Source: Banduia mediterranea
GTDB lineage: Bacteria > Pseudomonadota > Gammaproteobacteria > Nevskiales > Nevskiaceae
Assembly: GCF_031846245.1 (NCBI RefSeq)
Contig: NZ_JAVRIC010000001.1
Span: 1-64,000 of the forward strand
DNA: 64,000 nucleotides
Reading direction: 5' to 3'
The notes below the pieces were generated by a model, which saw only the letters and a program-made list of their open reading frames with translations, was not told the DNA's origin and did not search any database. How positions within the stretch are numbered: the first letter of the stretch is position 1; each line of letters starts with the position of its first letter. A program made the position numbers and the translations under genes. This document shows, piece by piece, positions 9,813 through 17,251 of this stretch.

Positions 9813-10253
9813 TCAGCGCGTCTCCAACCAGAACGTAACCGGGCCGTCATTGATCAGAGACACCTGCATATCCGCGCCGAAACGACCGCAGGCCACATCA
9901 CGATGCTCGTCGCGCGCGCGATTGACGACGTCGGCGAACAAGCGCCGCGCCGCGTCCGGCGGCGCGGCCGTCGTGAAACTGGCGCGCATGCCCCGGCGCG
10001 TATCGGCCGCCAGCGTGAACTGCGGCACCAGCAACAATCCGCCACCATGTTCACGCAGGCTGCGGTTCATGCGTCCGTCCGCATCGGTGAAGACGCGATA
10101 GCCCAGCAGTCGTTCAACCAGACGGCGTACATCGGTCTCAGCATCGTCGGGACGCACACCCACGAGTACCAGCAGACCGGGACCGATAGCGGCGATACGT
10201 TCGCCGTCGACGTCCACCGCTGCGGAGCGCACTCGTTGTAGCAATCCGATCAT
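9813..10253 (-). CDS. dtd: D-aminoacyl-tRNA deacylase
   Basis: A 146-residue Dtd, which frees tRNA mischarged with D-amino acids. The start MIGLLQRV, the motif QFTLAADTRRG (usually preceded by Ser, here Pro) and the C-terminal cross-subunit motif NDGPVTF are visible. The ATG at 10253 fits the family length; 27 extra in-frame residues upstream are rejected because they run into the neighbouring regulatory region. It is read away from the tandem sRNA locus that begins about 30 nt upstream of its start. Confidence 0.95.
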   Translation of the reverse strand: MIGLLQRVRSAAVDVDGERIAAIGPGLLVLVGVRPDDAETDVRRLVERLLGYRVFTDADGRMNRSLREHGGGLLLVPQFTLAADTRRGMRASFTTAAPPDAARRLFADVVNRARDEHRDVACGRFGADMQVSLINDGPVTFWLETR

Positions 10254-10283
10254 TTCTGAATTCGTCCCTGTTGGTCGGGTCTG

Positions 10284-10351
10284 CGTAGGGAATTCCCTAC
10301 AGACCGTGTCGTCACCATCCGACTGTACTTGCACGGGCCCGCGCCCATACT
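10284..10351 (+). promoter_or_regulatory. Promoter of sRNA 1 with GacA-type upstream activating sequence
   Basis: A dyad CGTAGG-N6-CCTACA (10284-10301) has the geometry of the GacA/UvrY upstream activating sequence known from Pseudomonas (TGTAAG-N6-CTTACA), matching 9 of 12 defined bases. The inner 16 bases form a perfect palindrome (10285-10300). TCCGACTGT lies 16 nt downstream (10318-10326), and 19 nt beyond that a -10 like hexamer CATACT (10346-10351). The same blocks occur at identical spacing before sRNA 2. There is no good -35, as expected of an activator-dependent promoter. Naming the activator is inference. Confidence 0.65.
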
Positions 10352-10357
10352 GACATC

Positions 10358-10479
10358 AGAGTCACCAAGGATCAGGACGCAGGGATGGGTCCGGTGACTT
10401 CTCCAAGGATTGGAACAGCGCAGGAAGCGCGCTAATACCGACCGACCGTCAGGCAAGAGGCCCAACGGTCGGTTTTTTT
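10358..10479 (+). ncRNA. Putative CsrA/RsmA-sequestering small RNA, copy 1 (RsmY/RsmZ-like)
   Basis: A predicted RNA of about 120 nt from near 10358 (seven nt after the -10) to the T-run at 10479. It holds six GGA triplets (10369, 10375, 10383, 10407, 10412, 10423). One is in the hairpin GCGCAGGAAGCGC, a sequence I recall from Pseudomonas RsmY, in which an AGGA loop caps a GC stem. Multiple GGA loops, the length, the activator-type promoter and the strong terminator together define the Rsm/CsrB class, which titrates the translational repressor CsrA/RsmA. There is no open reading frame. The 5' end is predicted, not measured. Confidence 0.72.
10441..10479 (+). terminator. Rho-independent terminator of sRNA 1
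   Basis: A perfect 9-bp stem, ACCGACCGT (10441-10449) with ACGGTCGGT (10465-10473), is followed by seven T residues. Confidence 0.92.
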
Positions 10480-10507
10480 CGTGGTGTCGGCGCCGGTGTT
10501 CGGATTT

Positions 10508-10575
10508 TGCGCGAAAAGTCCTACAACAAACATCGGCGCTGTCCGACTGTGTTGCCGCGATGGCGCGAGCACAAT
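10508..10575 (+). promoter_or_regulatory. Promoter of sRNA 2, homologous to that of sRNA 1
   Basis: CCTACA (10520-10525), then 16 nt, TCCGACTGT (10542-10550), then 19 nt, and a -10 like CACAAT (10570-10575). Blocks and spacings are identical to those before sRNA 1. The upstream half-site is poor here (TGCGCG), so the activator dyad is weaker than in copy 1. Confidence 0.6.
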
Positions 10576-10581
10576 AGCCGC

Positions 10582-10702
10582 CAGTCGCCAAGGACAAGGA
10601 GCACACGGAGGTTCAGGCGACAACCGCAGGATGCGGACAGGATTCGCAGGACAGCTTGAAAACGAACCGGCCATCGACAGGGAATTCGATGGCCGGTTTT
10701 TT
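10582..10702 (+). ncRNA. Putative CsrA/RsmA-sequestering small RNA, copy 2
   Basis: A predicted RNA of about 121 nt. Both copies begin with near-identical leaders, AGTCACCAAGGA in copy 1 and AGTCGCCAAGGA here (10583-10594). GGA triplets occur at 10592, 10598, 10607, 10629, 10635, 10640 and 10649, with an eighth in the terminator loop at 10681. Bodies of the two RNAs differ apart from the GGA motifs, as is usual among Rsm sRNA paralogues. There is no coding potential. Likely role: antagonist of a CsrA/RsmA homologue, redundant with copy 1. Confidence 0.72.
10665..10702 (+). terminator. Rho-independent terminator of sRNA 2
   Basis: A perfect 13-bp stem, AACCGGCCATCGA (10665-10677) with TCGATGGCCGGTT (10686-10698), loop of eight, ending in six T residues. 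Confidence 0.94.
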
Positions 10703-10901
10703 CGTGCCCGGATGCTCTCTTCGACGATACCGGAAATGAGCTACAGGCCACCGCGTGGGCACGCTGAGCTTTGCCCCCCCTACCGGCCGACAGGCGCGGG
10801 GTTCGCGCAAAGAGGCAAAGGCGCGAAGAACAGCCGTTAACCTGAATCACGCGCCGCGTGATGCCGACCGACCCGCGCGAATGCGAGCGCTGGGTGAGGG
10901 C

Positions 10902-10957
10902 AACGGCCATGCCGCAGCAGATTCATTCTGTGGGGTGCCGCTTGCGGCATGGCCGTT
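10902..10957 (+). repeat. 15-bp perfect inverted repeat upstream of the acyltransferase gene
   Basis: AACGGCCATGCCGCA (10902-10916) is exactly complementary to 10943-10957, with a 26-nt spacer. No T-run follows, so it is not an ordinary terminator. It ends 31 nt before the acyltransferase start. A smaller stem (ATCACGC/GCGTGAT, 10846-10862) lies upstream. TACAAT at 10974-10979 could be a -10 element very close to the start codon. Confidence 0.6.
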
Positions 10958-10988
10958 AGGCGGCCGCTGCCTCTACAATCCTGCACCC

Positions 10989-11900
10989 ATGAAACTGCGT
11001 CTGGCGCGTTGGCTGTTGATGCTGAGCGGCTATCTGCCGTTGCCGCTGCTGCATGCCTGCGGCTGGCTGGTCGGACGGGTGCTGTGGTGGATTCCCAACA
11101 AGCCGCGTGCCATCACCCTGCGCCATTTGAGGCTTTGCCTGCCGGAACTCGATGACGCGCAGCGGCGACGGATCGCACGTGAAAGCCTGGGGCACATGGC
11201 GATGGCGGTACTGGAGGCCCCCGCGATCTGGTTCGGCCCGCAAGGCAGACTGCGCGCCTGGCTCAAGGATCCCGCCGCCGAGGCGGCATTGCGCGGCGCC
11301 TGCGCCGACGGCGGCACCATCGTGCTGTGTCCGCACCTGGGCTCCTGGGAACTGGCGGGCATGTTCTGCGCGGCGCAGGGGCAGATCACCTCACTGTACA
11401 AGCCGCAGAAAGGGGTGTTCGATCAGCTGATCCTCGAAGGCCGCCAACGGCTCGGTGCGCGGCTCGTACCGACGATCGGCAGCGGCGTCAAAGCCTTGCT
11501 CGAAGCCCTGCGCCAGGGCGAGATGATCGGCGTGCTGCCGGACCACGATCCACCGGCCGGCTCCGGCGTGTTCGCCCCGCTGTTCGGCATCCAGGCGCAC
11601 ACCACGGAACTGGTCAGCAAGCTCGCCGCACGCACCGGCGCCCCGGTATGGTTCTGCTATGCGGAACGCCTTGCGTTCGGCCGCGGCTTTCGTCTGCACG
11701 TGATGCCGGCGCCTGACGGCGTGGCCGACAAGACCCAGGGCGTCACCGCGATGAACCACGGCGTGGAACAATGCCTGCGGCACCTGCCCCAGCAATACTG
11801 GTGGAGTTACAAGCGCTACCGACGACGTCCGCCGGGCCAGCCGGACTTCTATAGGGCTGAAGGCCTGCGGACGCTCCCCGGAATCACCGATGCCGAGTAA
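10989..11900 (+). CDS. LpxL/HtrB-family lysophospholipid (lipid A) acyltransferase
   Basis: A 303-residue member of the LpxL/LpxM family, inner-membrane enzymes that add secondary acyl chains to lipid A or related lysophospholipids. An N-terminal hydrophobic segment (LLMLSGYLPLPLLHACGWL) anchors it. The catalytic HX4E motif is in CPHLGSWELAG, followed by GVLPDHDPP and APLFGIQAHTT, family features. The C-terminus has the conserved QQYWWSYKRYRRRP. Whether the acceptor is lipid A cannot be told. The ATG at 10989 is chosen because it precedes the membrane anchor; longer in-frame starts would run through the inverted repeat. It lies downstream of the two sRNA genes, read in the same direction but after strong terminators. 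Confidence 0.88.
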   Translation: MKLRLARWLLMLSGYLPLPLLHACGWLVGRVLWWIPNKPRAITLRHLRLCLPELDDAQRRRIARESLGHMAMAVLEAPAIWFGPQGRLRAWLKDPAAEAALRGACADGGTIVLCPHLGSWELAGMFCAAQGQITSLYKPQKGVFDQLILEGRQRLGARLVPTIGSGVKALLEALRQGEMIGVLPDHDPPAGSGVFAPLFGIQAHTTELVSKLAARTGAPVWFCYAERLAFGRGFRLHVMPAPDGVADKTQGVTAMNHGVEQCLRHLPQQYWWSYKRYRRRPPGQPDFYRAEGLRTLPGITDAE

Positions 11901-11980
11901 GCCTTTTTGCAAACAAGACGGAACCCGGAACGAAGATCCGGGTCCGAATCCGCATCCAGCACACTACAAGGACGCAAACA

Positions 11981-12922
11981 ATGGACGGTGAAATCCTCAT
12001 CGAGGCCCGCCATTTGTCGCGCCGATACGGCCCGACACTGGCGGTTTCCGATGTCAACCTGACGCTGCGCAAGGGCGAGATTCTGGGTCTGCTGGGCCCC
12101 AACGGGGCCGGCAAGTCCACAACCATGAAGATGCTCTGCGGCTGCCTGTCACCCAGTCAGGGCGAGGTCCTGATCAACGGGCAATCGATGCAGGTCAAGC
12201 CGGAAGCCGCGAAACGCTCTCTGGGCTATTTGCCGGAACAACCGCCGCTGTATCCCGAATTCAATGTGGACGAGTATCTCGGCTACTGTGCCGGCCTGCA
12301 TGGCATCAGTCGGGCCGAACGTGTGGCCGCGGTGACACGCGCCAAGCAGGCTTGCGGCCTGAGCCACATGGCCAAGCGCAACATCGCCAATCTGTCCAAG
12401 GGATATCAGCAGCGCGTCGGTCTGGCACAGGCGATCATTCACCGTCCGCCGGTGATCGTGCTGGACGAGCCGACCGTGGGTCTCGATCCAATCCAGATCC
12501 AGGAAATCCGCGCGCTGATCAAGGAGCTGGGACGCGAGCATTCGGTGATCCTGTCCAGTCACATCCTTCCGGAAATCCAGGCGGTGTGTTCGCGCGTGGC
12601 GATCATCGACAAGGGCCGGATCGTCTTCGCCGAAGCCATGGACGTCATCCAGCGCGAGAGCTTCGGCTCCATTGTGCTCGGCCTGCGGCGCCCACCGGAT
12701 CTCGCAGCATTGTCGGCCCTGCCTGAAATCATCGGTGTGGAAGCGCTCGGCGAGCAGCATTTCAGACTGCGCTGCGCGCGCGAAGCCGATCCACGCGAGG
12801 CCATCGTGGCCGAAGCCGCCAAAAGCGACTGGGGCCTGATCGAACTGCGGCCCGAGGTACGCACCCTGGAAGAGATCTTCATCGAAAAGACATCGGGCGA
12901 CGTGCTCGCGGAGGCGGCTTGA
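11981..12922 (+). CDS. ABC transporter ATPase, Gld-like ABC-2 type
   Basis: A 313-residue ATP-binding subunit. The Walker A motif is GPNGAGKST, the signature region NLSKGYQQR, and Walker B IVLDEPTVGLDP, with the switch His in LSSHIL. The C-terminal extension after the ABC domain (from about residue 220) is typical of the GldA-like group. A ribosome site AAGGAC precedes the ATG. It is the first gene of a four-gene unit with a permease, a GldG-like protein and a DUF4340 protein. By family knowledge these form an envelope ABC complex whose substrate is unknown; the gliding role of Gld proteins applies only to Bacteroidetes. Confidence 0.9.
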   Translation: MDGEILIEARHLSRRYGPTLAVSDVNLTLRKGEILGLLGPNGAGKSTTMKMLCGCLSPSQGEVLINGQSMQVKPEAAKRSLGYLPEQPPLYPEFNVDEYLGYCAGLHGISRAERVAAVTRAKQACGLSHMAKRNIANLSKGYQQRVGLAQAIIHRPPVIVLDEPTVGLDPIQIQEIRALIKELGREHSVILSSHILPEIQAVCSRVAIIDKGRIVFAEAMDVIQRESFGSIVLGLRRPPDLAALSALPEIIGVEALGEQHFRLRCAREADPREAIVAEAAKSDWGLIELRPEVRTLEEIFIEKTSGDVLAEAA

Positions 12923-12923
12923 C

Positions 12924-13667
12924 ATGGGCAACACACTGACGATCGCCAGCGCCGAATTCCGTCGCATCTTCGTCTCGCCGCTGGCTTGGGCGGTACTCGC
13001 GGTACTGCAGATCATCGCCGGCTATGTGTTCGCGGTGACGCTGTACCAGATCAGCGCCAACCCGACAGCGCTCAATGATTTTCTCGGTGTCTCCGACTAC
13101 GTGGGCGCCAACATCTTCGGCTTCATGACGGTGCTGTATCTGCTGGTGATGCCGCTGATGACGATGCGCGCGTTTTCCGAGGAGCGAAAATCCGGTTCGA
13201 TCACCCTGCTGTTCTCGGCGCCGGTGTCGCTGAGCCAGATCGTGCTCGGCAAATTCATGGGCCTGTTCGGCTTCATGCTGGTGATGCTGCTGCTGGTGGC
13301 CCTGATGCCGCTGTCGCTGATGTTCAGCACCGACCTGGACCTGGGACGCATCGCCGCCGGCCTGTTCGGCCTGTTGCTGATGTTGATGGCCTTCGGTGCG
13401 GCCGGTCTGTTCGTGTCCACCCTGACCAAGGAACCGACGATCGCCGCGATCGGTGGTTTCGGTCTGTTGCTGCTGGTGTGGCTGGTCAATGTCATGGCGT
13501 ATCAGGAAGGGGCCTACGCCGAGGTGTTCAAGCAGATCTCGCTGCTGTCGCACTACGAAAACCTGCGGCGCGGTGTGTTCAACACCTCGGATGTGACCTA
13601 CTACCTGCTGTTCTGCGTCCTGTTCCTGTGGGGCTCGGTGCAGCGCCTGGACATGGAACGCAACTGA
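12924..13667 (+). CDS. ABC-2 type permease (GldF-like)
   Basis: A 247-residue polytopic membrane protein with about six hydrophobic helices and the ABC-2 permease feature FSEERKSGSITLLFSAPVS between the second and third helices. It starts one base after the stop of the ATPase gene and is followed 10 nt later by the GldG-like gene, so tight co-translation is expected. It forms the membrane channel of the transporter. Confidence 0.88.
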   Translation: MGNTLTIASAEFRRIFVSPLAWAVLAVLQIIAGYVFAVTLYQISANPTALNDFLGVSDYVGANIFGFMTVLYLLVMPLMTMRAFSEERKSGSITLLFSAPVSLSQIVLGKFMGLFGFMLVMLLLVALMPLSLMFSTDLDLGRIAAGLFGLLLMLMAFGAAGLFVSTLTKEPTIAAIGGFGLLLLVWLVNVMAYQEGAYAEVFKQISLLSHYENLRRGVFNTSDVTYYLLFCVLFLWGSVQRLDMERN

Positions 13668-13677
13668 GGACCTGTCC

Positions 13678-15072
13678 ATGAACAAGAATCCACAACACAA
13701 GAAGCCACATCTCTCGCAACACCTGCTGACGATCCTGCTGGTGCCGGCGATCATCCTCGCCCTGGGCTGGCTGAGCGTGCGCTACCAGACCGACTTCGAC
13801 TGGACGGCCGGTAACCGCAATTCCTTGACCGAGGCCAGCGAGCGACTGCTGGACGCGATGCCCGACGAGATCGTCTTCACCGCCTACGTCTACCCGGATG
13901 GCGAGCAGCAGCGCCTGATCGAATTGGACCTGCGCCGCTACCAGCGTCTCAAGGACAACATCCGCATCGATTACGTCGATCCCAGCCGCAATCCGCAGCA
14001 GACGCAGGAGGCTGGCATCACCATGGCCGGCGAAGTGGTGGCCAGCTATCAGGGCCGCACCGAAACCCTGCGCGAGCTCACCGAACCGGTGGTCAGCGCC
14101 GCGCTGCAGCGACTCTCGGCATCGAGCGAGCAATGGATCGTGTTCCTCGAGGGTCATGGCGAGCGGGCCATCGACGGACAGGAACCGGGCGCCTTCGGTC
14201 GCTTCGCCGAGACGCTCAAGAGCAAGGGACTCAAGGCGCGCGGCCTGAACCTGGCGGCGACGCCGACGATACCGGACAACACGTCCGTGCTGGTCATCGC
14301 CAGCCCGCAACGCGCACTGCTGCCGGGCGAGGTCGAGCTGATCCGGCAGTATGTGGACGGTGGCGGCAATCTGATCTGGCTGTCCGATCCCGACAGCGCG
14401 CCGATTCCGGGTCTGGCTGAAACATTGGGTGTGAACTGGCTCAGCGGCATCGCCGTGTTCCCCGATTTCCAGTACACCTCGGGCGATCCGGCGGTGCTGC
14501 TGGCCAACCAGTACCCGCCACACCCGATCACGCGGCAGCTCGCCTACATCTCCATGTTTCCGTACGTGCACAGCCTGGAGGCCAAGCCGGATTCGGGCTG
14601 GACGGCCTTGCCGATCGTGCAGACCGGGCCGGTTGCCTGGCTGGAATCGGGTGATTTGTCGCAGGCCGTGGACTTCGATCCCCAATCCGGCGATGTCGGT
14701 GGCCCGCTCAATGTGGCGATGTCGCTGACACGCAATGTCGAACCGCCCAAGGCCGACGACGGCGACGGCGACGGCGACGAGTCCGAAACAGCGAAAGCCC
14801 GTCAACAGCGAGTGATCCTGGTCGGCGACGCGGATTTCGCCTCCAACGTCTATTACGAGCAGGTCGGCAACAGCGAACTCTCGATCAACCTGGTGCAATG
14901 GGCGGCCGCGCGGGACAAGCAACTCGACATCAATGTACCCAAGGTGCCGGACAGTTCGCTGTACCTGCCCAACTGGTTGCTCTACCTGTTGATTCTGGGC
15001 TTCGTGATCGTGCTGCCGCTGGCGCTGATCGTGTTCGGCGTGATCCGCTGGGCCGTGCGCCGCCGTCGCTGA
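13678..15072 (+). CDS. GldG-like ABC transporter auxiliary protein
   Basis: A 464-residue protein anchored by an N-terminal helix (LLTILLVPAIILALGWL) and a C-terminal helix (LLYLLILGFVIVLPLALIVF), with a large periplasmic region between. The core corresponds to the ABC-type auxiliary (GldG/IFT52-like) domain: SLTEASERLLDAM, DPSRNP, a Ser/Glu stretch FLEGHGERAIDG and the segment LLPGEVELIRQYVDGGGNLIWLSDP split by short linkers. An acidic low-complexity run (DDGDGDGDE) sits near residue 360. It probably couples the permease to a periplasmic substrate. Confidence 0.85.
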   Translation: MNKNPQHKKPHLSQHLLTILLVPAIILALGWLSVRYQTDFDWTAGNRNSLTEASERLLDAMPDEIVFTAYVYPDGEQQRLIELDLRRYQRLKDNIRIDYVDPSRNPQQTQEAGITMAGEVVASYQGRTETLRELTEPVVSAALQRLSASSEQWIVFLEGHGERAIDGQEPGAFGRFAETLKSKGLKARGLNLAATPTIPDNTSVLVIASPQRALLPGEVELIRQYVDGGGNLIWLSDPDSAPIPGLAETLGVNWLSGIAVFPDFQYTSGDPAVLLANQYPPHPITRQLAYISMFPYVHSLEAKPDSGWTALPIVQTGPVAWLESGDLSQAVDFDPQSGDVGGPLNVAMSLTRNVEPPKADDGDGDGDESETAKARQQRVILVGDADFASNVYYEQVGNSELSINLVQWAAARDKQLDINVPKVPDSSLYLPNWLLYLLILGFVIVLPLALIVFGVIRWAVRRRR

Positions 15073-15081
15073 GGACTGCCG

Positions 15082-15975
15082 ATGAACCGCAAATACCTCA
15101 ACCTCGCACTGCTGGTGCTGCTTCTCGGGCTCGGCGCCGTCCTGTATTTCGGTGACGAACAGGACGAGGAAGAGACGCCGTTGACCGCGCTTGCAGCCGC
15201 CGATGTCGAACGTGTGCAGATCGATCACCCGCAGCAGGCGCCAACCGTGCTGGTCAAACAGGACGGTGACTGGCGTCTGAGCTCACCGGTCGAGGCACGC
15301 GCCGACAACTTCGAGGTCAATGCGCTGTTGGCGCTGGCTGACACTCCAGTGCACAAGCAATTCCCGGCCGCCGGAACCGATCTGGCCGGGCTCGGACTGT
15401 CACCGCCGAAATACACGGTCACGCTCAACAACCGCGTGATCGATTTCGGCGATACCGAGCCGCTGCAACACCAGCGCTATGTGATGCTGGACGACGCGGT
15501 GGCCCTGATCGACGATCTCGGCTCGGCCGCCTTCGACGAGGACCCTTCCGACCTCGTCGCCAAGACCCTGTTGCCGGACGGTGCACGACTGAGCCGTATC
15601 GAACTGCCGAACCTGGTTCTGGTACGCAAGGACGATCGCTGGCAGTCCGAACCGGAGCGGCCCGAAGCCACTTCGGAACGAATCGAAGCGCTGGTCGACG
15701 CCTGGTCGCGCGCACGCGCGATGTGGAACGAAGCGATACCGGAGACCGGAGGCGGAGACCCGCTCACACTGGTTCTGGAGGACGGTCGTCAGATTCATCT
15801 GACCGTGGCTGCGCACGAACCCCAGTTGATATTGGAGCGGCCGGACTACGGCGTGCGCTACCACCTGTCCAAGGCGCTGGCCGATGAACTGCTGCGGCTG
15901 CCGCCGGCCACCGATGCGGCCGCCGATGAACCGGAGACAACGGAGGCAGCGCCGACTGCGGAGGGGCCCGATTAG
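15082..15975 (+). CDS. DUF4340 domain protein of the Gld-like ABC operon
   Basis: A 297-residue protein with an N-terminal membrane anchor (LNLALLVLLLGLGAVLYF) followed by a repeated beta-rich DUF4340 region: VERVQIDHPQQAPTVLV, GDWRLSSPVEARAD and a second similar unit near LSRIELPNLVLVRKDDRW. The C-terminus is an Ala/Glu/Thr-rich tail. DUF4340 proteins regularly accompany GldG-like genes, suggesting a periplasmic partner. It is the last gene of the unit, ends 4 nt inside the convergent GNAT remnant, and no terminator was identified. Confidence 0.85.
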   Translation: MNRKYLNLALLVLLLGLGAVLYFGDEQDEEETPLTALAAADVERVQIDHPQQAPTVLVKQDGDWRLSSPVEARADNFEVNALLALADTPVHKQFPAAGTDLAGLGLSPPKYTVTLNNRVIDFGDTEPLQHQRYVMLDDAVALIDDLGSAAFDEDPSDLVAKTLLPDGARLSRIELPNLVLVRKDDRWQSEPERPEATSERIEALVDAWSRARAMWNEAIPETGGGDPLTLVLEDGRQIHLTVAAHEPQLILERPDYGVRYHLSKALADELLRLPPATDAAADEPETTEAAPTAEGPD

Positions 15976-16256
15976 AGATCGCGCGAATCCAGTGCCGACT
16001 GCAGATGGCGCTTCACACCGGGCCATTCCGATTCGATGATCGAGAACACCACGGTATCGCGATAGCTGCCATCCGCGAGGCGCTGGTGATTGCGCAGCAC
16101 GCCATCCTGCTTCGCCCCGAGCCGCGCGATCGCCGCAGGTGAGGCGCGATTCATCCAGTGCTTACGAAACTCCACGGCGACGGTTTCGAGCGTCTCGTAC
16201 GCATGCTGCAACAACAGCAACTTGCATTCGGTATTGACGGCGCTGCGCTGCACGAT
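15972..16256 (-). pseudogene. C-terminal remnant of a GNAT-family acetyltransferase
   Basis: The last 94 codons of this frame match the C-terminal half of RimJ/RimL-like acetyltransferases: AVNTECKLLLLQHAYETL, a V-VEF strand, N-AS--AIARLGAKQDG and RDTVVFSIIESEWPGVK. The N-terminal half that should precede it is absent: upstream of about 16256 the frame runs into the mutM promoter and then antisense to mutM. No start codon with a ribosome site opens the conserved part. It looks like a gene cut at its 5' end, perhaps by the deletion that joined it to mutM. It could be a short functional fragment, but that is unlikely because the N-terminal strands of the fold are missing. Confidence 0.7.
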
Positions 16257-16328
16257 CGATGTGAGGAACGGCGCCTGCGCTATGCTGCGCCGCCGCCTTG
16301 CGCAAAGCCTGCCAGCTCCAGACGCACC

Positions 16329-17144
16329 GTGCCTGAACTGCCCGAAGTCGAGACGATACGCCGTGGCATCGAGCCGCATGTGCTCGGCCGACGCATCGAA
16401 CGCGTCACCGTGCGCGACCGCCGCCTGCGCTGGCCGATTCCCGAGGATCTGGAGGCGCGCCTGAGCGGGCGTACCGTGCACGCGACCGCTCGCCGCGGCA
16501 AATACCTGCTGTTGGACGTGGGTGAGGACCAACTGATGCTGCACATGGGCATGTCCGGGCGGCTGTTCGTGCTGCCGGCCAATGAGCCGCTGCACAAGCA
16601 TGACCATCTCGACCTCTTGCTCAGCGGCGATGTATTGCTGCGTTTCCACGACCCACGCCGCTTCGGTGCGGCACTGCTGTGGCCCAAGAACGAGCCCGAG
16701 CATCCGCTGCTCCGCGCGATGGGCCCGGAGCCGTTCGACGAAGCCTTCGACGGCGACTATCTGTTCCGGCGTTCGCGCGGACGCATCGCCGCCGTCAAGA
16801 CCTTTCTCATGGACGGTCGCATCGTCGTCGGCGCCGGCAACATCTACGCCGCAGAAGCCCTGTTTCGCGCCGGCATCCGACCCTTGCGCGCGGCCGGCCG
16901 CGTGTCCCGCCGCGAATATCAGCAACTGGCCGAAGCCACGCGTCAGACCCTGGCCGACGCGATTCGCGCCGGCGGCACCACGCTGCGCGACTTCTTCGGC
17001 GCGGACGGCAATCCCGGCTACTTCCAGCAGGATCTCTACGTTTACGGCCGCGAAGGTCTGCCCTGCCATGTCTGCGGCTCGATCATCCGCCACGCGGTGA
17101 TCGGCCAGCGTTCGAGTTGCTGGTGTCCAAGCTGCCAGCGCTGA
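16329..17144 (+). CDS. mutM: Formamidopyrimidine-DNA glycosylase
   Basis: A 271-residue MutM/Fpg that excises 8-oxoguanine and formamidopyrimidines. The start must be the GTG at 16329, since the processed protein has to begin PELPEVET with the catalytic Pro2 and Glu3. Further family landmarks are RRGKYLL (catalytic Lys), HMGMSGR, FHDPRRFG, the helix-two-turn-helix GAGNIYAAEAL, and the C-terminal zinc finger with two CxxC pairs (CHVCG and CPSC). It is read alone, with the GNAT remnant behind it. Confidence 0.96.
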   Translation: MPELPEVETIRRGIEPHVLGRRIERVTVRDRRLRWPIPEDLEARLSGRTVHATARRGKYLLLDVGEDQLMLHMGMSGRLFVLPANEPLHKHDHLDLLLSGDVLLRFHDPRRFGAALLWPKNEPEHPLLRAMGPEPFDEAFDGDYLFRRSRGRIAAVKTFLMDGRIVVGAGNIYAAEALFRAGIRPLRAAGRVSRREYQQLAEATRQTLADAIRAGGTTLRDFFGADGNPGYFQQDLYVYGREGLPCHVCGSIIRHAVIGQRSSCWCPSCQR

Positions 17145-17251
17145 GCGCATTGCGCCTCTGCGCGAGACAAAAGCCGGGTACTTGGCACGATCTGTCATGA
17201 GCGGCTGTCGGGTGCCGGGCATACTCCGCGCGAACCGGAGCGGGGAAACCG

